Of a stretch of DNA of 64,000 bases, positions 54,567 to 62,762 are shown piece after piece. Within the stretch, counting starts at the first letter, position 1. Every line of letters starts with the position of its first letter. The position numbers and the translations under genes were made by a program. Origin of the DNA: an uncultured Oscillospiraceae bacterium. Its GTDB lineage: Bacteria > Bacillota > Clostridia > Oscillospirales > Oscillospiraceae. The stretch is from assembly GCA_947631395.1 (NCBI GenBank), contig CANRLF010000011.1, forward strand, positions 1 to 64,000, given 5' to 3'. Under the pieces are notes generated by a model. That model saw only the letters and a program-made list of their open reading frames with translations, was not told the DNA's origin and searched no databases.

Positions 54567-54616
54567 CTCATAACCCGGAGGTCGTAGGTTCAAGTCCTTC
54601 CCCCGCAACCATGAAA
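54567..54616 (+). repeat. attR core (50-bp direct repeat of tRNA-fMet end)
   Basis: Identical over 50 bases to 24052-24101. The 5' part of the tRNA is missing, so this copy is not a gene. It is at the same time the left site of the deleted second element. Confidence 0.93.
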
Positions 54617-54648
54617 GTGCCGGATTTCATTGAAATCCGGCACTTTTT
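54616..54648 (+). terminator. Hairpin behind attR
   Basis: AGTGCCGGATTTC pairs with GAAATCCGGCACT around ATT, followed by TTTTT. It is related to the tRNA-fMet terminator, with compensating changes at the stem base. Confidence 0.75.
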
Positions 54649-54717
54649 ATAACTTCTTCGAGGCTTTCCGGCTGGGGTGATGTACCAAATTCGCATCTGA
54701 TGCAGTTTTTCGGATTT

Positions 54718-55341
54718 TTATTTGGAACCGTGATGCAGTTGCCTCACCACTCCATGGTCATCCTTGGGGCCGGTTGCGGGTCCGGCTGGGGCGGGGCGGA
54801 GGGCGTGGAAGTTGGCGTCCTTGATGCCTGCTTGTCTCACGCATCGCTTGAACAGATCCTCATAGGTCCGCGGCTCGTAGGGGTCGCCGTTCTCCTGGCA
54901 GAAAACGTACCCGTCCGGGTTGTAGGACGGGTACTGCTTCTTTATGGAGAGTTGGATGTTCATGTACTGCTGGAAGTCACGGTAGAGGCTGTCGGTCATG
55001 TAGACCGTTCTGCGGGAGCTGGAGGTCTTGGTACTCTCCACAGTCCTCACGCTGGTGGATGTCTCGATGGTGTCATCGAAGTTCGGGAGGCGGTTACGCG
55101 TTTCGCATACTCTGATTGAGTGGTCCTCCATGTTTACGTTCCTCCACCTCAGCCCGCACAGCTCTCCGATCCGCAGGCCCGTGAACAGGTCGAAGATGAT
55201 CCCGAAGGCGGCGGGCTCAGGAGCGAGGCGCGCGGCGGCGATGAGGCGGGACTGCTCCTCCCGGTCCAGGACGCGCATCTCTTTCTTCTCCGCCTTAGGG
55301 AGCCGGACGCTCTCGACGAAGTTCCCGTCCAGGCTTGTCAA
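54718..55341 (-). pseudogene. Deleted second tyrosine integrase
   Basis: The 207-codon frame is close to residues 170-360 of the intact integrase at 24240 (FTGLRIGELCGLRW, YVFCQENGDPYEPRTYEDL). It lacks the first 170 residues or so, which are replaced by a junction at 55327 to the sequence shared with 27638. It also has an internal deletion right after FHALR, removing the second Arg, the late His and the nucleophile Tyr. It cannot be active. It marks a second, tandem element at the same tRNA. Confidence 0.9.
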
Positions 55342-55602
55342 TTGCCCTCACACTCCCCTATTGCCGAATTTTTTTGAAAATTATAACCCTGTTTGAAAAA
55401 TTTTTTTGAAAAGCCGATTTACGCGCTTATATACCACAGGCTGGCTCACGCCAAGCTCGAAGCGCCGGTTGGATTTGAAGCTGCCAATAGAAAGCTCCCG
55501 GACAGACCCAAGGTCATAAAAAGAGCCTGCTTTCCCAGTCTCACGACTGTTGAAAGCAGGCTTGAGCGTTTCTGTCAGTTGAGCGTCCGGATCTTCCTGG
55601 GG
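55327..55602. repeat. Segment duplicated from the island's left module (right copy)
   Basis: Matches 27638-27915: TTGTCAATTGCCCTCACACT, GCTGGCTCACGCCAAGCTCG, GGTTGGATTTGAAGCTGCCA and the hairpin GCCTGCTTT/AAAGCAGGC (55524-55563), which should end transcription of the minus-strand esterase gene. Confidence 0.8.
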
Positions 55603-55606
55603 GTTA

Positions 55607-56602
55607 CTATACGTCTTCCCGGAAAAACAGCGGCAGGGCGTTATAGAGGTATTCCTGGACGGCGTTGAAGTCGTGGTAGCCGCCGTCCTTTTGGTAGAAG
55701 ACGTAGTGGTCGGGGGTAAAGATGCCCCTTCGGAGCATCTCGTCGGCCATGTTGACGGACTGGCTCTTGACCGCGTCCTGGGTGCCCACGGCGTGGTAGA
55801 TGAAATAGCCGCGCTCGTCCAGGTTCTCGTCCTTCACGAGCTGTTCGATATGATCCACGTTCTCCTCAAACCGGAAGTCCCCGTAGGTGCCGTAATACCA
55901 GCAGGAGCCGCTCATGGGGAGGAACCAGCGGATGTAATCATAGTCATAGCAAAACTGGAGCCAGGTGGTGACGGAGCCCAGGGAGAAGCCGCCGAAGGCC
56001 CGGTGGTCCCGGGATGCGGCCAGGTCCTCGGGCGAGATGGAGGCGGCGTAGGTGTGGTACTGCCCCTCCACAGTGGGCATCAGGTGCGTCTCAAAATCCC
56101 GATGGAACTCACGGAACTCCTGGATGGAGCTTCCAAAATCCCGGCTGCTGTTGTCGTTATAGAAGGTGGCCGAGACGATGATGAGGGGCGGGATGTCGCC
56201 CCGCTCGATGAGGTTGTCAAAGAGGTTCTGGCCGTAGTCGAAATACTCCCCGGCCCGGCCTCCCCAGCCGTGCATCAGGTAGAGGATGTTGTACCGGGTT
56301 TCGGTGTCCGCCGCGTCGTACCCGTAGGGGGTGTATACGTAGGCGGTCTTGGTGACGGCCGCGCCGTCCCGGACGTAGTCCTCGGACTCGTAGTCCAGGC
56401 GCGTGACGGTCCCAGGGTGTTCGGAGGGCTCAAAATATTCGTTCGGCACGGCGGTGGTCCAGCCGGTCTGGGGCATGGTGGTTTCATCTCCTGTCTCGTC
56501 AGGCTCAATGTCCGGCTCAGACGGCGTGGGTTGCCGTGAACAGCCAACCAGGACCGTCAGCAAAAGAGCGGCTGTCAGTAAAATCAAGATCGTGTCTCTC
56601 AT
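55607..56602 (-). CDS. Lipoprotein esterase (esterase D/CE1-like alpha/beta hydrolase)
   Basis: The 331-residue product has a signal peptide with lipobox LVGC, an acidic linker, and an alpha/beta hydrolase domain of the esterase D/feruloyl esterase type: ILYLMHGWGG (oxyanion region), the nucleophile elbow GGFSLGSVT, and a final GGYHDFNAVQEYLYNALP with the likely catalytic His. It should act at the outer face of the membrane; related enzymes release feruloyl or acetyl groups from plant xylans. ATG at 56602 follows GGGAGGG and overlaps the upstream membrane-protein stop. A much longer upstream frame is read-through. Confidence 0.87.
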   Translation of the reverse strand: MRDTILILLTAALLLTVLVGCSRQPTPSEPDIEPDETGDETTMPQTGWTTAVPNEYFEPSEHPGTVTRLDYESEDYVRDGAAVTKTAYVYTPYGYDAADTETRYNILYLMHGWGGRAGEYFDYGQNLFDNLIERGDIPPLIIVSATFYNDNSSRDFGSSIQEFREFHRDFETHLMPTVEGQYHTYAASISPEDLAASRDHRAFGGFSLGSVTTWLQFCYDYDYIRWFLPMSGSCWYYGTYGDFRFEENVDHIEQLVKDENLDERGYFIYHAVGTQDAVKSQSVNMADEMLRRGIFTPDHYVFYQKDGGYHDFNAVQEYLYNALPLFFREDV

Positions 56603-57285
56603 GGTTCCCTCCCCTTTCGTGGATTTTTCCTGCCAAGTCTCTTTGCCCCTACGCTGAGATAGTGGCCGACGATAACAAAGAGGGACAGGATCGCAATGTA
56701 ATCCAAAAGGAACGGCAACAGGCCCTCCTCCAAATCGAAGAATACGAAGTGGTAGCGCAGGAGCATATAGTTTCCAAAGTCCCGCCGCCAGAAGGCGTAG
56801 AGGCCGTATGCCCCCAGAAGGACCGCCAAAGTCCACAAAAGCCAGCGGGGCGGCTTTTTCTTTGTGATCTTCCCGGCCATGCCCATTATGGCGGCCCAGT
56901 GTGCCCCCAGGTGCACCCCCATGAGGGCAAAGCCCCAGTAGGCACACAGCATATGAACAGACCGGGCCTCGCTTGAAAGGCCCCGAATGTCCAGCCTCAG
57001 GGCGTACCGGGAGAGAACGATGCCGCTGGCCATGGAGCCCAGCATGGAGACGAGCACCAGCGCGGCAAGGACGGTCTGGAGGACACGAAATGGCGTGTAC
57101 CGCCCCCGGCCAAGGCTTTTTGTCCACTTGAGGTTAAGCCCGTGGTGGAGGACAAAGAGCGCGAACATGGCTATCCCCACCCACTCATGGGCCGCCTCTC
57201 CTAAGAGGCTATACGACATCAGGAGCAGCAGCCCCACTGTCATCAGCGCGTCCGTGACCAGCTTCAAAACGGCTTTTTTAGACAT
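56599..57285 (-). CDS. DUF4405 (flavinylation-associated cytochrome-type) membrane protein
   Basis: The 228-residue protein has six predicted helices and the DUF4405 pattern, with histidines in HEWVGIAMFALFVLHHGLN and HMLCAYWGFALMGVHLGAHW that could ligate haem b. The family has been linked to extracytosolic flavin proteins, where it would carry electrons across the membrane. It lies between a lipoprotein flavodoxin (8 bp upstream) and the lipoprotein esterase (4-bp overlap). ATG at 57285 is chosen because AGG lies 10 nt upstream and the family starts there. Confidence 0.82.
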   Translation of the reverse strand: MSKKAVLKLVTDALMTVGLLLLMSYSLLGEAAHEWVGIAMFALFVLHHGLNLKWTKSLGRGRYTPFRVLQTVLAALVLVSMLGSMASGIVLSRYALRLDIRGLSSEARSVHMLCAYWGFALMGVHLGAHWAAIMGMAGKITKKKPPRWLLWTLAVLLGAYGLYAFWRRDFGNYMLLRYHFVFFDLEEGLLPFLLDYIAILSLFVIVGHYLSVGAKRLGRKNPRKGREP

Positions 57286-57293
57286 GGCGCGCC

Positions 57294-57947
57294 TCAAAAA
57301 CCAAGGCCCTGAAGCCACTCCGCCACGTCCTCGGCGGCATTGGCGGCGTTTTGCATACTGACCGTAAACCCGTCGGAAATCACCGTGGCGTCAGGCTCCA
57401 GCTCGGCGATCTTCGCCGGGGTGCCGGAGAGGCGGCTGCCGTTGTGAACGGTGAAGGGGATAATGGTTTTCCCGGAGAAGTCGTACTCGTCAAAAAAGCT
57501 GTACATCACCTGTGGCATATCGTACCACCAGATGGGAAAGCCCACGAAAACCGTGGCGTAGTCGTCCAGATTGTCAATACTGCTCGTGAGCTCCGGCCTC
57601 GCGCCATCGTCCTGCTCCTTATCGGCGTAGTCGATGAGCTCCCCCATGTTCGCGGGGTAGACGGTGCTTGTGCGGATGGAGAAAAGATCCGCGCCGGTCT
57701 CGTCGGCGATCATCTCCGCCACGGCCTGAGAGACGCCCTTTGCCTCCCCGTCCACGGTGACCACGCTTGCCGAGGACACGGCGTCCACCCCGCTGTTCTC
57801 CGCGGCGGTGAAGTAGACTACTAAAATCTTGCCCTCCGTGTCCACGTCAACGTCCCCGGAGTTCACCGCGTCCCCGCTTTTGTTGCAGGAGGCGAGAGAC
57901 AGAATAAGGGCCACGGCCAAAAGTACACATAAAAACGTCTTTTTCAT
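57294..57947 (-). CDS. Lipoprotein flavodoxin
   Basis: The 217-residue product has a signal peptide with lipobox LASC followed by a flavodoxin domain: ILVVYFTAAENSGVD, VFVGFPIWWYDMPQ, KTIIPFTVHNGSRLSGT. Most flavodoxins are cytoplasmic; this one should be anchored on the outer face of the membrane. FMN-binding residues in the first loop are less typical (TAAENSGVD rather than T-G-N-T), so flavin binding should be taken as likely rather than certain. ATG 57947 follows AAGGAGGG. Confidence 0.9.
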   Translation of the reverse strand: MKKTFLCVLLAVALILSLASCNKSGDAVNSGDVDVDTEGKILVVYFTAAENSGVDAVSSASVVTVDGEAKGVSQAVAEMIADETGADLFSIRTSTVYPANMGELIDYADKEQDDGARPELTSSIDNLDDYATVFVGFPIWWYDMPQVMYSFFDEYDFSGKTIIPFTVHNGSRLSGTPAKIAELEPDATVISDGFTVSMQNAANAAEDVAEWLQGLGF

Positions 57948-58045
57948 AGGATTCACCCTCCTTTTACCCCCATTATAAAACCAAACGGGACTCCCAAGAA
58001 GTCCCGTTTGGTTTATCACTGTTAACTTTTAGTTACCATGCTCCG

Positions 58046-58900
58046 TCATTTCTGTGTGTCCACCGGCGGGACCATCTCGGCGTAGGCCTTCAGCATCTCC
58101 GGGGTGGAGTGGTAATAGCGGCGCTCACGGTCAAGGGCGTTGATGCGGGCCATCTCCTCCGCTGTCAGGGCGAAGTCGAAGATGTCGAAGTTTGCCCTGA
58201 TGTGGGCGGGGTTCTTGGAACCGGGGATGACGATGTTGCCGGACTGGGTGTGCCAGCGCAAAATCACCTGGGCATTGGACTTGCCGTACTTGGCCGCAAG
58301 CTGGGTGAACACATCCTCCTCAATGAGCGCCCTGTCCCCGTGGCCCAGGGGGTACCAGGCCTGGATCAGGATGCCCTCGCTTTGCAGGAAGGCTTTCAGC
58401 TCCTTCTCCTGGGAGTAGGGGTGGACCTCCGTCTGGAGGATGGCGGGTTTGATCTCGCAAATCGAGAGGATCTCCTTTATCTGCTCCACGCTGAAATTGG
58501 AAAGGCCGATGGCCCGGACCTTGCCCGCCTTCACCGCCGCCTCCATCTGCCGGTAGCCGGCGATGTAGTTCCCGGCGGGCTGGTGGATAAGAAGAAGGTC
58601 GATATAGTCGGTGTCCAGCCGCTCCAAGGTCTTTTCCACCGCGTCGGGCTGCTCGTAGAAGGCCGGCCACAGCTTGGTCTCAAGGAAAATCTCGTTCCGA
58701 GGGATGCCGGAGGCCTTCATGGCCCGGCCCACGGCCTTTTCGTTCATATAGGCGTTGGCGGTGTCGATGAGGCGGTAGCCGTCCTTCAGCGCGGACAGGA
58801 CCGAGGCCTCCGCGTCGTCGGGCGAGAGCATGAAGGTGCCGATGCCCACCATGGGCATACAGATGCCGTTATTAAGGCCCACACAGGCTTGATTGCTCAT
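58046..58900 (-). CDS. Aldo/keto reductase
   Basis: The 284-residue TIM barrel has the family signatures: GYRLIDTANAYMNEKAVGRA (catalytic Asp and Tyr), LETKLWP with the Lys, IDLLLIHQPAG with the His, and ILRWHTQSGNIVIPGSKNP for NADPH binding. It should reduce aldehydes or ketones (2,5-diketo-gluconate reductase/YtbE-like). Substrate unknown. Cytoplasmic. It is followed on the minus strand by the flavodoxin gene. Confidence 0.94.
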   Translation of the reverse strand: MSNQACVGLNNGICMPMVGIGTFMLSPDDAEASVLSALKDGYRLIDTANAYMNEKAVGRAMKASGIPRNEIFLETKLWPAFYEQPDAVEKTLERLDTDYIDLLLIHQPAGNYIAGYRQMEAAVKAGKVRAIGLSNFSVEQIKEILSICEIKPAILQTEVHPYSQEKELKAFLQSEGILIQAWYPLGHGDRALIEEDVFTQLAAKYGKSNAQVILRWHTQSGNIVIPGSKNPAHIRANFDIFDFALTAEEMARINALDRERRYYHSTPEMLKAYAEMVPPVDTQK

Positions 58901-58912
58901 TTTTCTGCCTCC

Positions 58913-59464
58913 TTATTTAAGCTTTGCCCCATCGGAGAAGGCGTTTCCGGCCTTGTCCCCCAGGGCGTAGTATTCCGCGTTCACCGGGTCGAAGATGATG
59001 GGTGCGAATTTGCCGTGGTTAAGCCGGCCGTCCGCGAGAACAGATTCGTCGATGCTGGCGTTGACGATCTCGCCCACCAGAATACCGTCCTCGTTGTACT
59101 TGAGAAATTTGCACTCTAATGCCATAGGCAGCTCGTCGATGAGGGGCGCGTCCACATGGGCGCTCTTAGTGGTGTGCCAACCGGCCTTCTGGAGCTTCTG
59201 GGGCTCCTTGTGAGCGGAGACAAGCCCTACGAAGTCCGCGGGGACGGTCTGCTCCCGGGTGGCGAAGCTGACAGTGAAGGCCCCGTGCTTTTCGATGTTC
59301 TCTGTGGTCTTGTGGGAGCTTATGGAGATCATAATTTTGTTGGCCCCGTATTGCCCGCCCCAGGCGGCGTTCATGGCGTCGGGGACGCCGTTTTCGTCGT
59401 AGGTGGCGATGATGAGCACAGGCTGGGGGTACACCCAGGGCTTGGGTCCGAAATCTTTACGCAT
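58913..59464 (-). CDS. Flavin reductase-family (FMN-binding split barrel) protein
   Basis: The 183-residue protein matches the flavoredoxin/flavin reductase-like family: PQPVLIIATYDENGVPDAMNAAWGG, KIMISISSHKTTENIEKHGAFTVSF and later KFLKYNEDGILVGEIVNASID. It binds FMN and may pass electrons to flavin partners. It lies 12 bp upstream of the aldo/keto reductase gene and shares its transcript. Confidence 0.9.
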   Translation of the reverse strand: MRKDFGPKPWVYPQPVLIIATYDENGVPDAMNAAWGGQYGANKIMISISSHKTTENIEKHGAFTVSFATREQTVPADFVGLVSAHKEPQKLQKAGWHTTKSAHVDAPLIDELPMALECKFLKYNEDGILVGEIVNASIDESVLADGRLNHGKFAPIIFDPVNAEYYALGDKAGNAFSDGAKLK

Positions 59465-59562
59465 AGCGATTTTCCTCCCGCATTTTTAAGATGCTCCTAT
59501 TGTACATCGGTTTTTCGCGCTTTGGAAGTCTCAAAAAGTTATAGCGTCTTAACCTTAAGTAA

Positions 59563-60477
59563 CTACACCACCAGATTTACGATCAACCCCGTCACCAGAG
59601 AAAAGGCCATCACAAACGCGATATAGAGGATAAACCGTTTCATGCCCAGCACGATCTTCAATGCGCCCAGGTTCGTGATCTTTGTCGCCGGCCCGGTGAT
59701 CATAAAGGCCGATGCGCTGCCCATGCTCATACCCATAGCCAGCCACTCCCGGATGAGCGGGATCGTCCCGCCGCCGCAGGCGTAGAGCGGCACGCCGATG
59801 GTGGCCGCCATCAGGACGCCGAAGCCCTCGTTGGTCTTGCCGAAAAGCTCCGCGAATTTGTCCGCCGGGACGTACCGCTGAAAGAGGGCGGAAAGCAGGA
59901 CGCCCAGCAGAAAATACAGCCCCGTGGCCTTGAGGTTGCGGCCCAGATTGAAGATAAACCGCAGAAACAAATTAGGGTGGGTGTCGTGGCTGGCCCTGGG
60001 CTCAAAGCCCTCAAAGTTGAAAAACGGCTTGTCCTTGTAAACGATGTGTACCACCAGCCCCGCCACGATGCCGCAGACGGTGCAGGAGACGACGCGAATA
60101 ATGAGCGCCGTGGTCCCAAGGGCCGTGGAGTACATGATGAGCTGTGGATTTAAAAGTACGCTGGACATCATAAACGCCGCCAACCAGTCATGCCTCATCC
60201 CGTGCTTTGAAAACGACGCGGCGATGGGAATCGTGCCGTACATGCAGAGCGGCGACGCCACGCCTAAAATAGACGCGGGGATCAGCCCCCAGAGGCCCCA
60301 CTTCTTGTCCTGGATCTTCTCAAAGGCCCCGTGAATGGCGTCCTTGGCAAAGACCGACACCGCGGAGCCGATGACCATGCCCAGCACCCAGTACCAGAAT
60401 ATCTGCCGGAGCTGTATGGTGAAGTAGTACCAGACGTAAATAAACTCCCGCCTGAGAACATCAAAAATCTCACTCAT
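59563..60477 (-). CDS. Permease of the PF03773 (YraQ/ArsP-like) family
   Basis: The 304-residue protein has about eight membrane helices and the family blocks ASPLCMYGTIPIAASF and GVPLYACGGGTIPLIREWL. Relatives export arsenicals or act with small redox proteins; function here is unknown. The start overlaps the stop of the flavodoxin-DUF362 gene by 8 bp, so it is co-translated with an envelope redox protein. Confidence 0.88.
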   Translation of the reverse strand: MSEIFDVLRREFIYVWYYFTIQLRQIFWYWVLGMVIGSAVSVFAKDAIHGAFEKIQDKKWGLWGLIPASILGVASPLCMYGTIPIAASFSKHGMRHDWLAAFMMSSVLLNPQLIMYSTALGTTALIIRVVSCTVCGIVAGLVVHIVYKDKPFFNFEGFEPRASHDTHPNLFLRFIFNLGRNLKATGLYFLLGVLLSALFQRYVPADKFAELFGKTNEGFGVLMAATIGVPLYACGGGTIPLIREWLAMGMSMGSASAFMITGPATKITNLGALKIVLGMKRFILYIAFVMAFSLVTGLIVNLVV

Positions 60478-62104
60478 CTATATTTACCAGCGTGTACGTC
60501 CGGCTTCCAAGGCCGATCTCCTCGGCGTGCTCTAAGGTGTGGAGGCCCATCTGCCGGTCAATTCTCTGCATCAGGCTCTCGCTTCCGTCAGCGGCTTTGC
60601 ACAGGTCATAGGCCGCCTGGTCGATGGCGACCGGGTCCGTGGAGGCCAAAATACCGATGTCGTGTATGTCGGGTTTTGCCGGGTTGCCGTCACAGTCGCA
60701 GTCTATGGAGATGTTGTTGAGGACGCTGATGTAGATGATCCGCTCACCCTCGCCAAGATAGTCCGAAACAGATTTCCCCGCCTCGGCCATGGACTCAGTG
60801 AAGGCCGTCTGATCACCGCCCCAGGGGGAGGTGTGGCTGCGCCCGCCCGTGTGGATAAGGCACTTGCCCTCCTTGGAGCCGAGGCCGATGGAGATATTCT
60901 TAATGGCCCCACCGAAACCGGCCATAGCGTGGCCCTTGAAGTGGCTGAGCACCACATAGGAATCGTAGTTGGCAAAGTGGGAACCCACAAGGTTGGAAGC
61001 AAGAACAGTATCCGCGCCCTCGCCGTCTACGGGCAGCTCCATACTCCCGTCCGCGTCCAGAATGTCCACGTTGGCGATAGCCGTAAACCCGTGATCCTTC
61101 GCCACCTGCATGTGCATGGCGGTCTCGGTGCGGGAGCCGCCGTAGGCGGTGTTGCACTCGACAATGGTGCCGTTTACTTCTTTGACCACGCCCTCAATCA
61201 GTTCCGGCCTTAAGTAGTTGCTGGCGGGCGGCTCACCGGTGGAGAGCTTCACCGCCACATTCCCCGTAGGCGTCCAACCAAGAGCCTCATAGACCGCCAG
61301 CATCCCCTCGGAGCTGATGTCCGTGGTGAAGTAGACAACGCTCCCGTTAATCTCTCCACCGGAGGGAAGGTCAAGGGAGCTTACCCACTCCGTCACATCG
61401 TCCTCAGAGACGCCGGAGCTGAACCGTTTGCCCTCCTGCCAGTCCCCCTCCCCTGCCATTTGCGCCAGGTTCTCGCCGCTCTGGCCGAGGCCGGAGCTTG
61501 AGGAGGTGCAGAAGGGTATCACCGTCTTGCCGGTGAAGTCATTGGTTGTGACAAACTCGTTGACCGGCCACGCCGCGATCCCCCACCAGATGGGGTAGCC
61601 CACAAAGACGGTGTCGTAGCTGTCCCAATTTTCCGGGACGGCGTTTGTGAGCGCCACGCTGTTCTGTGCCGCCTCATCCTCGTGCTCCTTTGATACCCGG
61701 CTGTCCCGGTCAGTCCAGTCTAAGTCGTCAGAGGTATACGGTTCCACCGGCTCTAATTCAAAGATGTCCGCGCCCAGAGTGTCCGCTATGATCTGCGCCA
61801 CCCTCTCGGTGTGGTCCGTGGCGGAGTAGTACACCACCAGGGCCTTCCCGCCCCCGCCCACAGTGGAGCCGGGCACAGAGGGCACGTCCAACGTCCCGCC
61901 GCCCGCTGTGGGCGTGCCGCCGCCGGAGGGGGTTTCGCCGCCGTTGCCGCCGGTCGTGGTTCCGCCGGAGGGCGTATTGCTCCCACCGGAAGGCGTATTC
62001 GTCCCACCGGAGGGGGTCCCGCCCTCGCTGTCCCCCGTCCCTCCACATGCCGCCAGGGCCAGGAGCAGGCACAGGGCGAGGATAATCGAAAGTGCTTTTT
62101 TCAT
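60470..62104 (-). CDS. Lipoprotein fusion of flavodoxin and DUF362 domains
   Basis: The 544-residue product has a signal peptide with lipobox LAAC, a Gly/Ser/Thr/Pro repeat linker (GGTNTPSGGS-type, 25-80), a flavodoxin domain (about 88-245; ALVVYYSATDHTERVAQIIAD with the T/S-x-H-T FMN loop, VFVGYPIWWGIAAWP) and a DUF362 domain (about 255-520; HFKGHAMAGFGGAIKNISIG, GVIDQAAYDL-like STDPVAIDQAAYDLC). DUF362 proteins are often ferredoxin-like; their role is not settled. The fusion should sit on the outer membrane face and carry electrons. ATG 62104 follows AAAGGAGGAA. Confidence 0.88.
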   Translation of the reverse strand: MKKALSIILALCLLLALAACGGTGDSEGGTPSGGTNTPSGGSNTPSGGTTTGGNGGETPSGGGTPTAGGGTLDVPSVPGSTVGGGGKALVVYYSATDHTERVAQIIADTLGADIFELEPVEPYTSDDLDWTDRDSRVSKEHEDEAAQNSVALTNAVPENWDSYDTVFVGYPIWWGIAAWPVNEFVTTNDFTGKTVIPFCTSSSSGLGQSGENLAQMAGEGDWQEGKRFSSGVSEDDVTEWVSSLDLPSGGEINGSVVYFTTDISSEGMLAVYEALGWTPTGNVAVKLSTGEPPASNYLRPELIEGVVKEVNGTIVECNTAYGGSRTETAMHMQVAKDHGFTAIANVDILDADGSMELPVDGEGADTVLASNLVGSHFANYDSYVVLSHFKGHAMAGFGGAIKNISIGLGSKEGKCLIHTGGRSHTSPWGGDQTAFTESMAEAGKSVSDYLGEGERIIYISVLNNISIDCDCDGNPAKPDIHDIGILASTDPVAIDQAAYDLCKAADGSESLMQRIDRQMGLHTLEHAEEIGLGSRTYTLVNIDE

Positions 62105-62486
62105 GTAAGGTTCCTCCTTTAGATAAGCGTTCATGCGTTCCAGACATTTTCAAGCCAGTCGGCGTAAGTCTCAACCCAGCCGCCCGCGGCGCCGAAGCCG
62201 TGGAGCCAATCCGGGTCCATGTTGCCCACACTGAGGCGGCCGTAAAAGGCGTAGATCATGCCGCAGGCCGTGGCGTGGGCGGGAACCTTGTCCAACTCGT
62301 CCGGCACATAGTCCGGGTCCAAGGCGTCGCCGGTCACGTCCTCGTCGTAGTGCATCAGAAACTCCCCAGCCTGTATGCCGCCCGCCGAGAAGCCCATGAC
62401 GGCGATATTGTCCGGGTCAAAGCCGTACACACCGGCGTTTTTCCGTATCCACCGCACGGCTCTTGCCACGTCCAGGGCCCCCTCCT

Positions 62487-62519
62487 TTATCGAAAAAGGG
62501 TTTTGCCCTTTTTCGATAA
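62487..62519. repeat. Perfect 14-bp hairpin inside the broken hydrolase
   Basis: TTATCGAAAAAGGG and its complement around TTTTG. It lies at the point where hydrolase homology stops. Confidence 0.6.
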
Positions 62520-62533
62520 GGGGAACGTGCGGG

Positions 62534-62566
62534 AAATTTTTCAAGGCGCATGTCCTTGAAAAATTT
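62534..62566. repeat. Perfect 13-bp hairpin with CATG loop
   Basis: AAATTTTTCAAGG and its complement around CGCATGT. Same design as 18001-18031: paired AGG/CCT next to a C-R-C-A-T-G-T loop (on the minus strand there), with a different stem. Confidence 0.65.
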
Positions 62567-62586
62567 ATTAAATTGGGGAGGCCGAC

Positions 62587-62762
62587 GTCCAATGTCCTTA
62601 AGTTAAGCAAAATCTGAGCCTCATTTTAGAACCCTCCCCTACGAGAGAATTAGGAAGTTTTTCCGTAGAAACGGGCGCCTCCAAGCTTGCTTGTAGGGCG
62701 GGTTCCAAACCCACCCGTTTTCGCTGTGTGGTTTCACGGCTGCTAACTTAACGACATTGGAC
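62587..62762. mobile_element. MITE-like element with 22-bp terminal inverted repeats
   Basis: GTCCAATGTCCTTAAGTTAA at the left end is matched, inverted, by the right end (62741-62762) with one mismatch and one single-base gap. The 176-bp element has no coding capacity and contains a diverged family B repeat (GAACCCTCCCCTACG...GTAGGGCGGGTTC). No target duplication is obvious. Confidence 0.65.

Larger units (their letters stand above)
62131..62610 (-). pseudogene. N-terminally truncated alpha/beta hydrolase
   Basis: Homology starts only at ALDVARAVRWIRKNAGVYGFD and includes the nucleophile elbow GFSAGG; the first half with the oxyanion HGGG region is missing. The preceding 45 or so codons run through two hairpins and into an inverted-repeat element, where the frame begins with a TTG at 62610. 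The C-terminal His region (PVHATACGM-like, then WLHGFGAAGGWVETYADWL) is present. It is most likely a broken BD-FAE-like esterase gene. Confidence 0.75.

Noticed and set aside
56603-57127. Upstream extension of the lipoprotein esterase frame
   Set aside because: It overlaps the DUF4405 gene in another frame; a signal peptide and RBS mark the start at 56602.
58109-59119. Plus-strand frame across the aldo/keto reductase and flavin reductase genes
   Set aside because: It crosses two well-recognised genes on the other strand and has no motifs.
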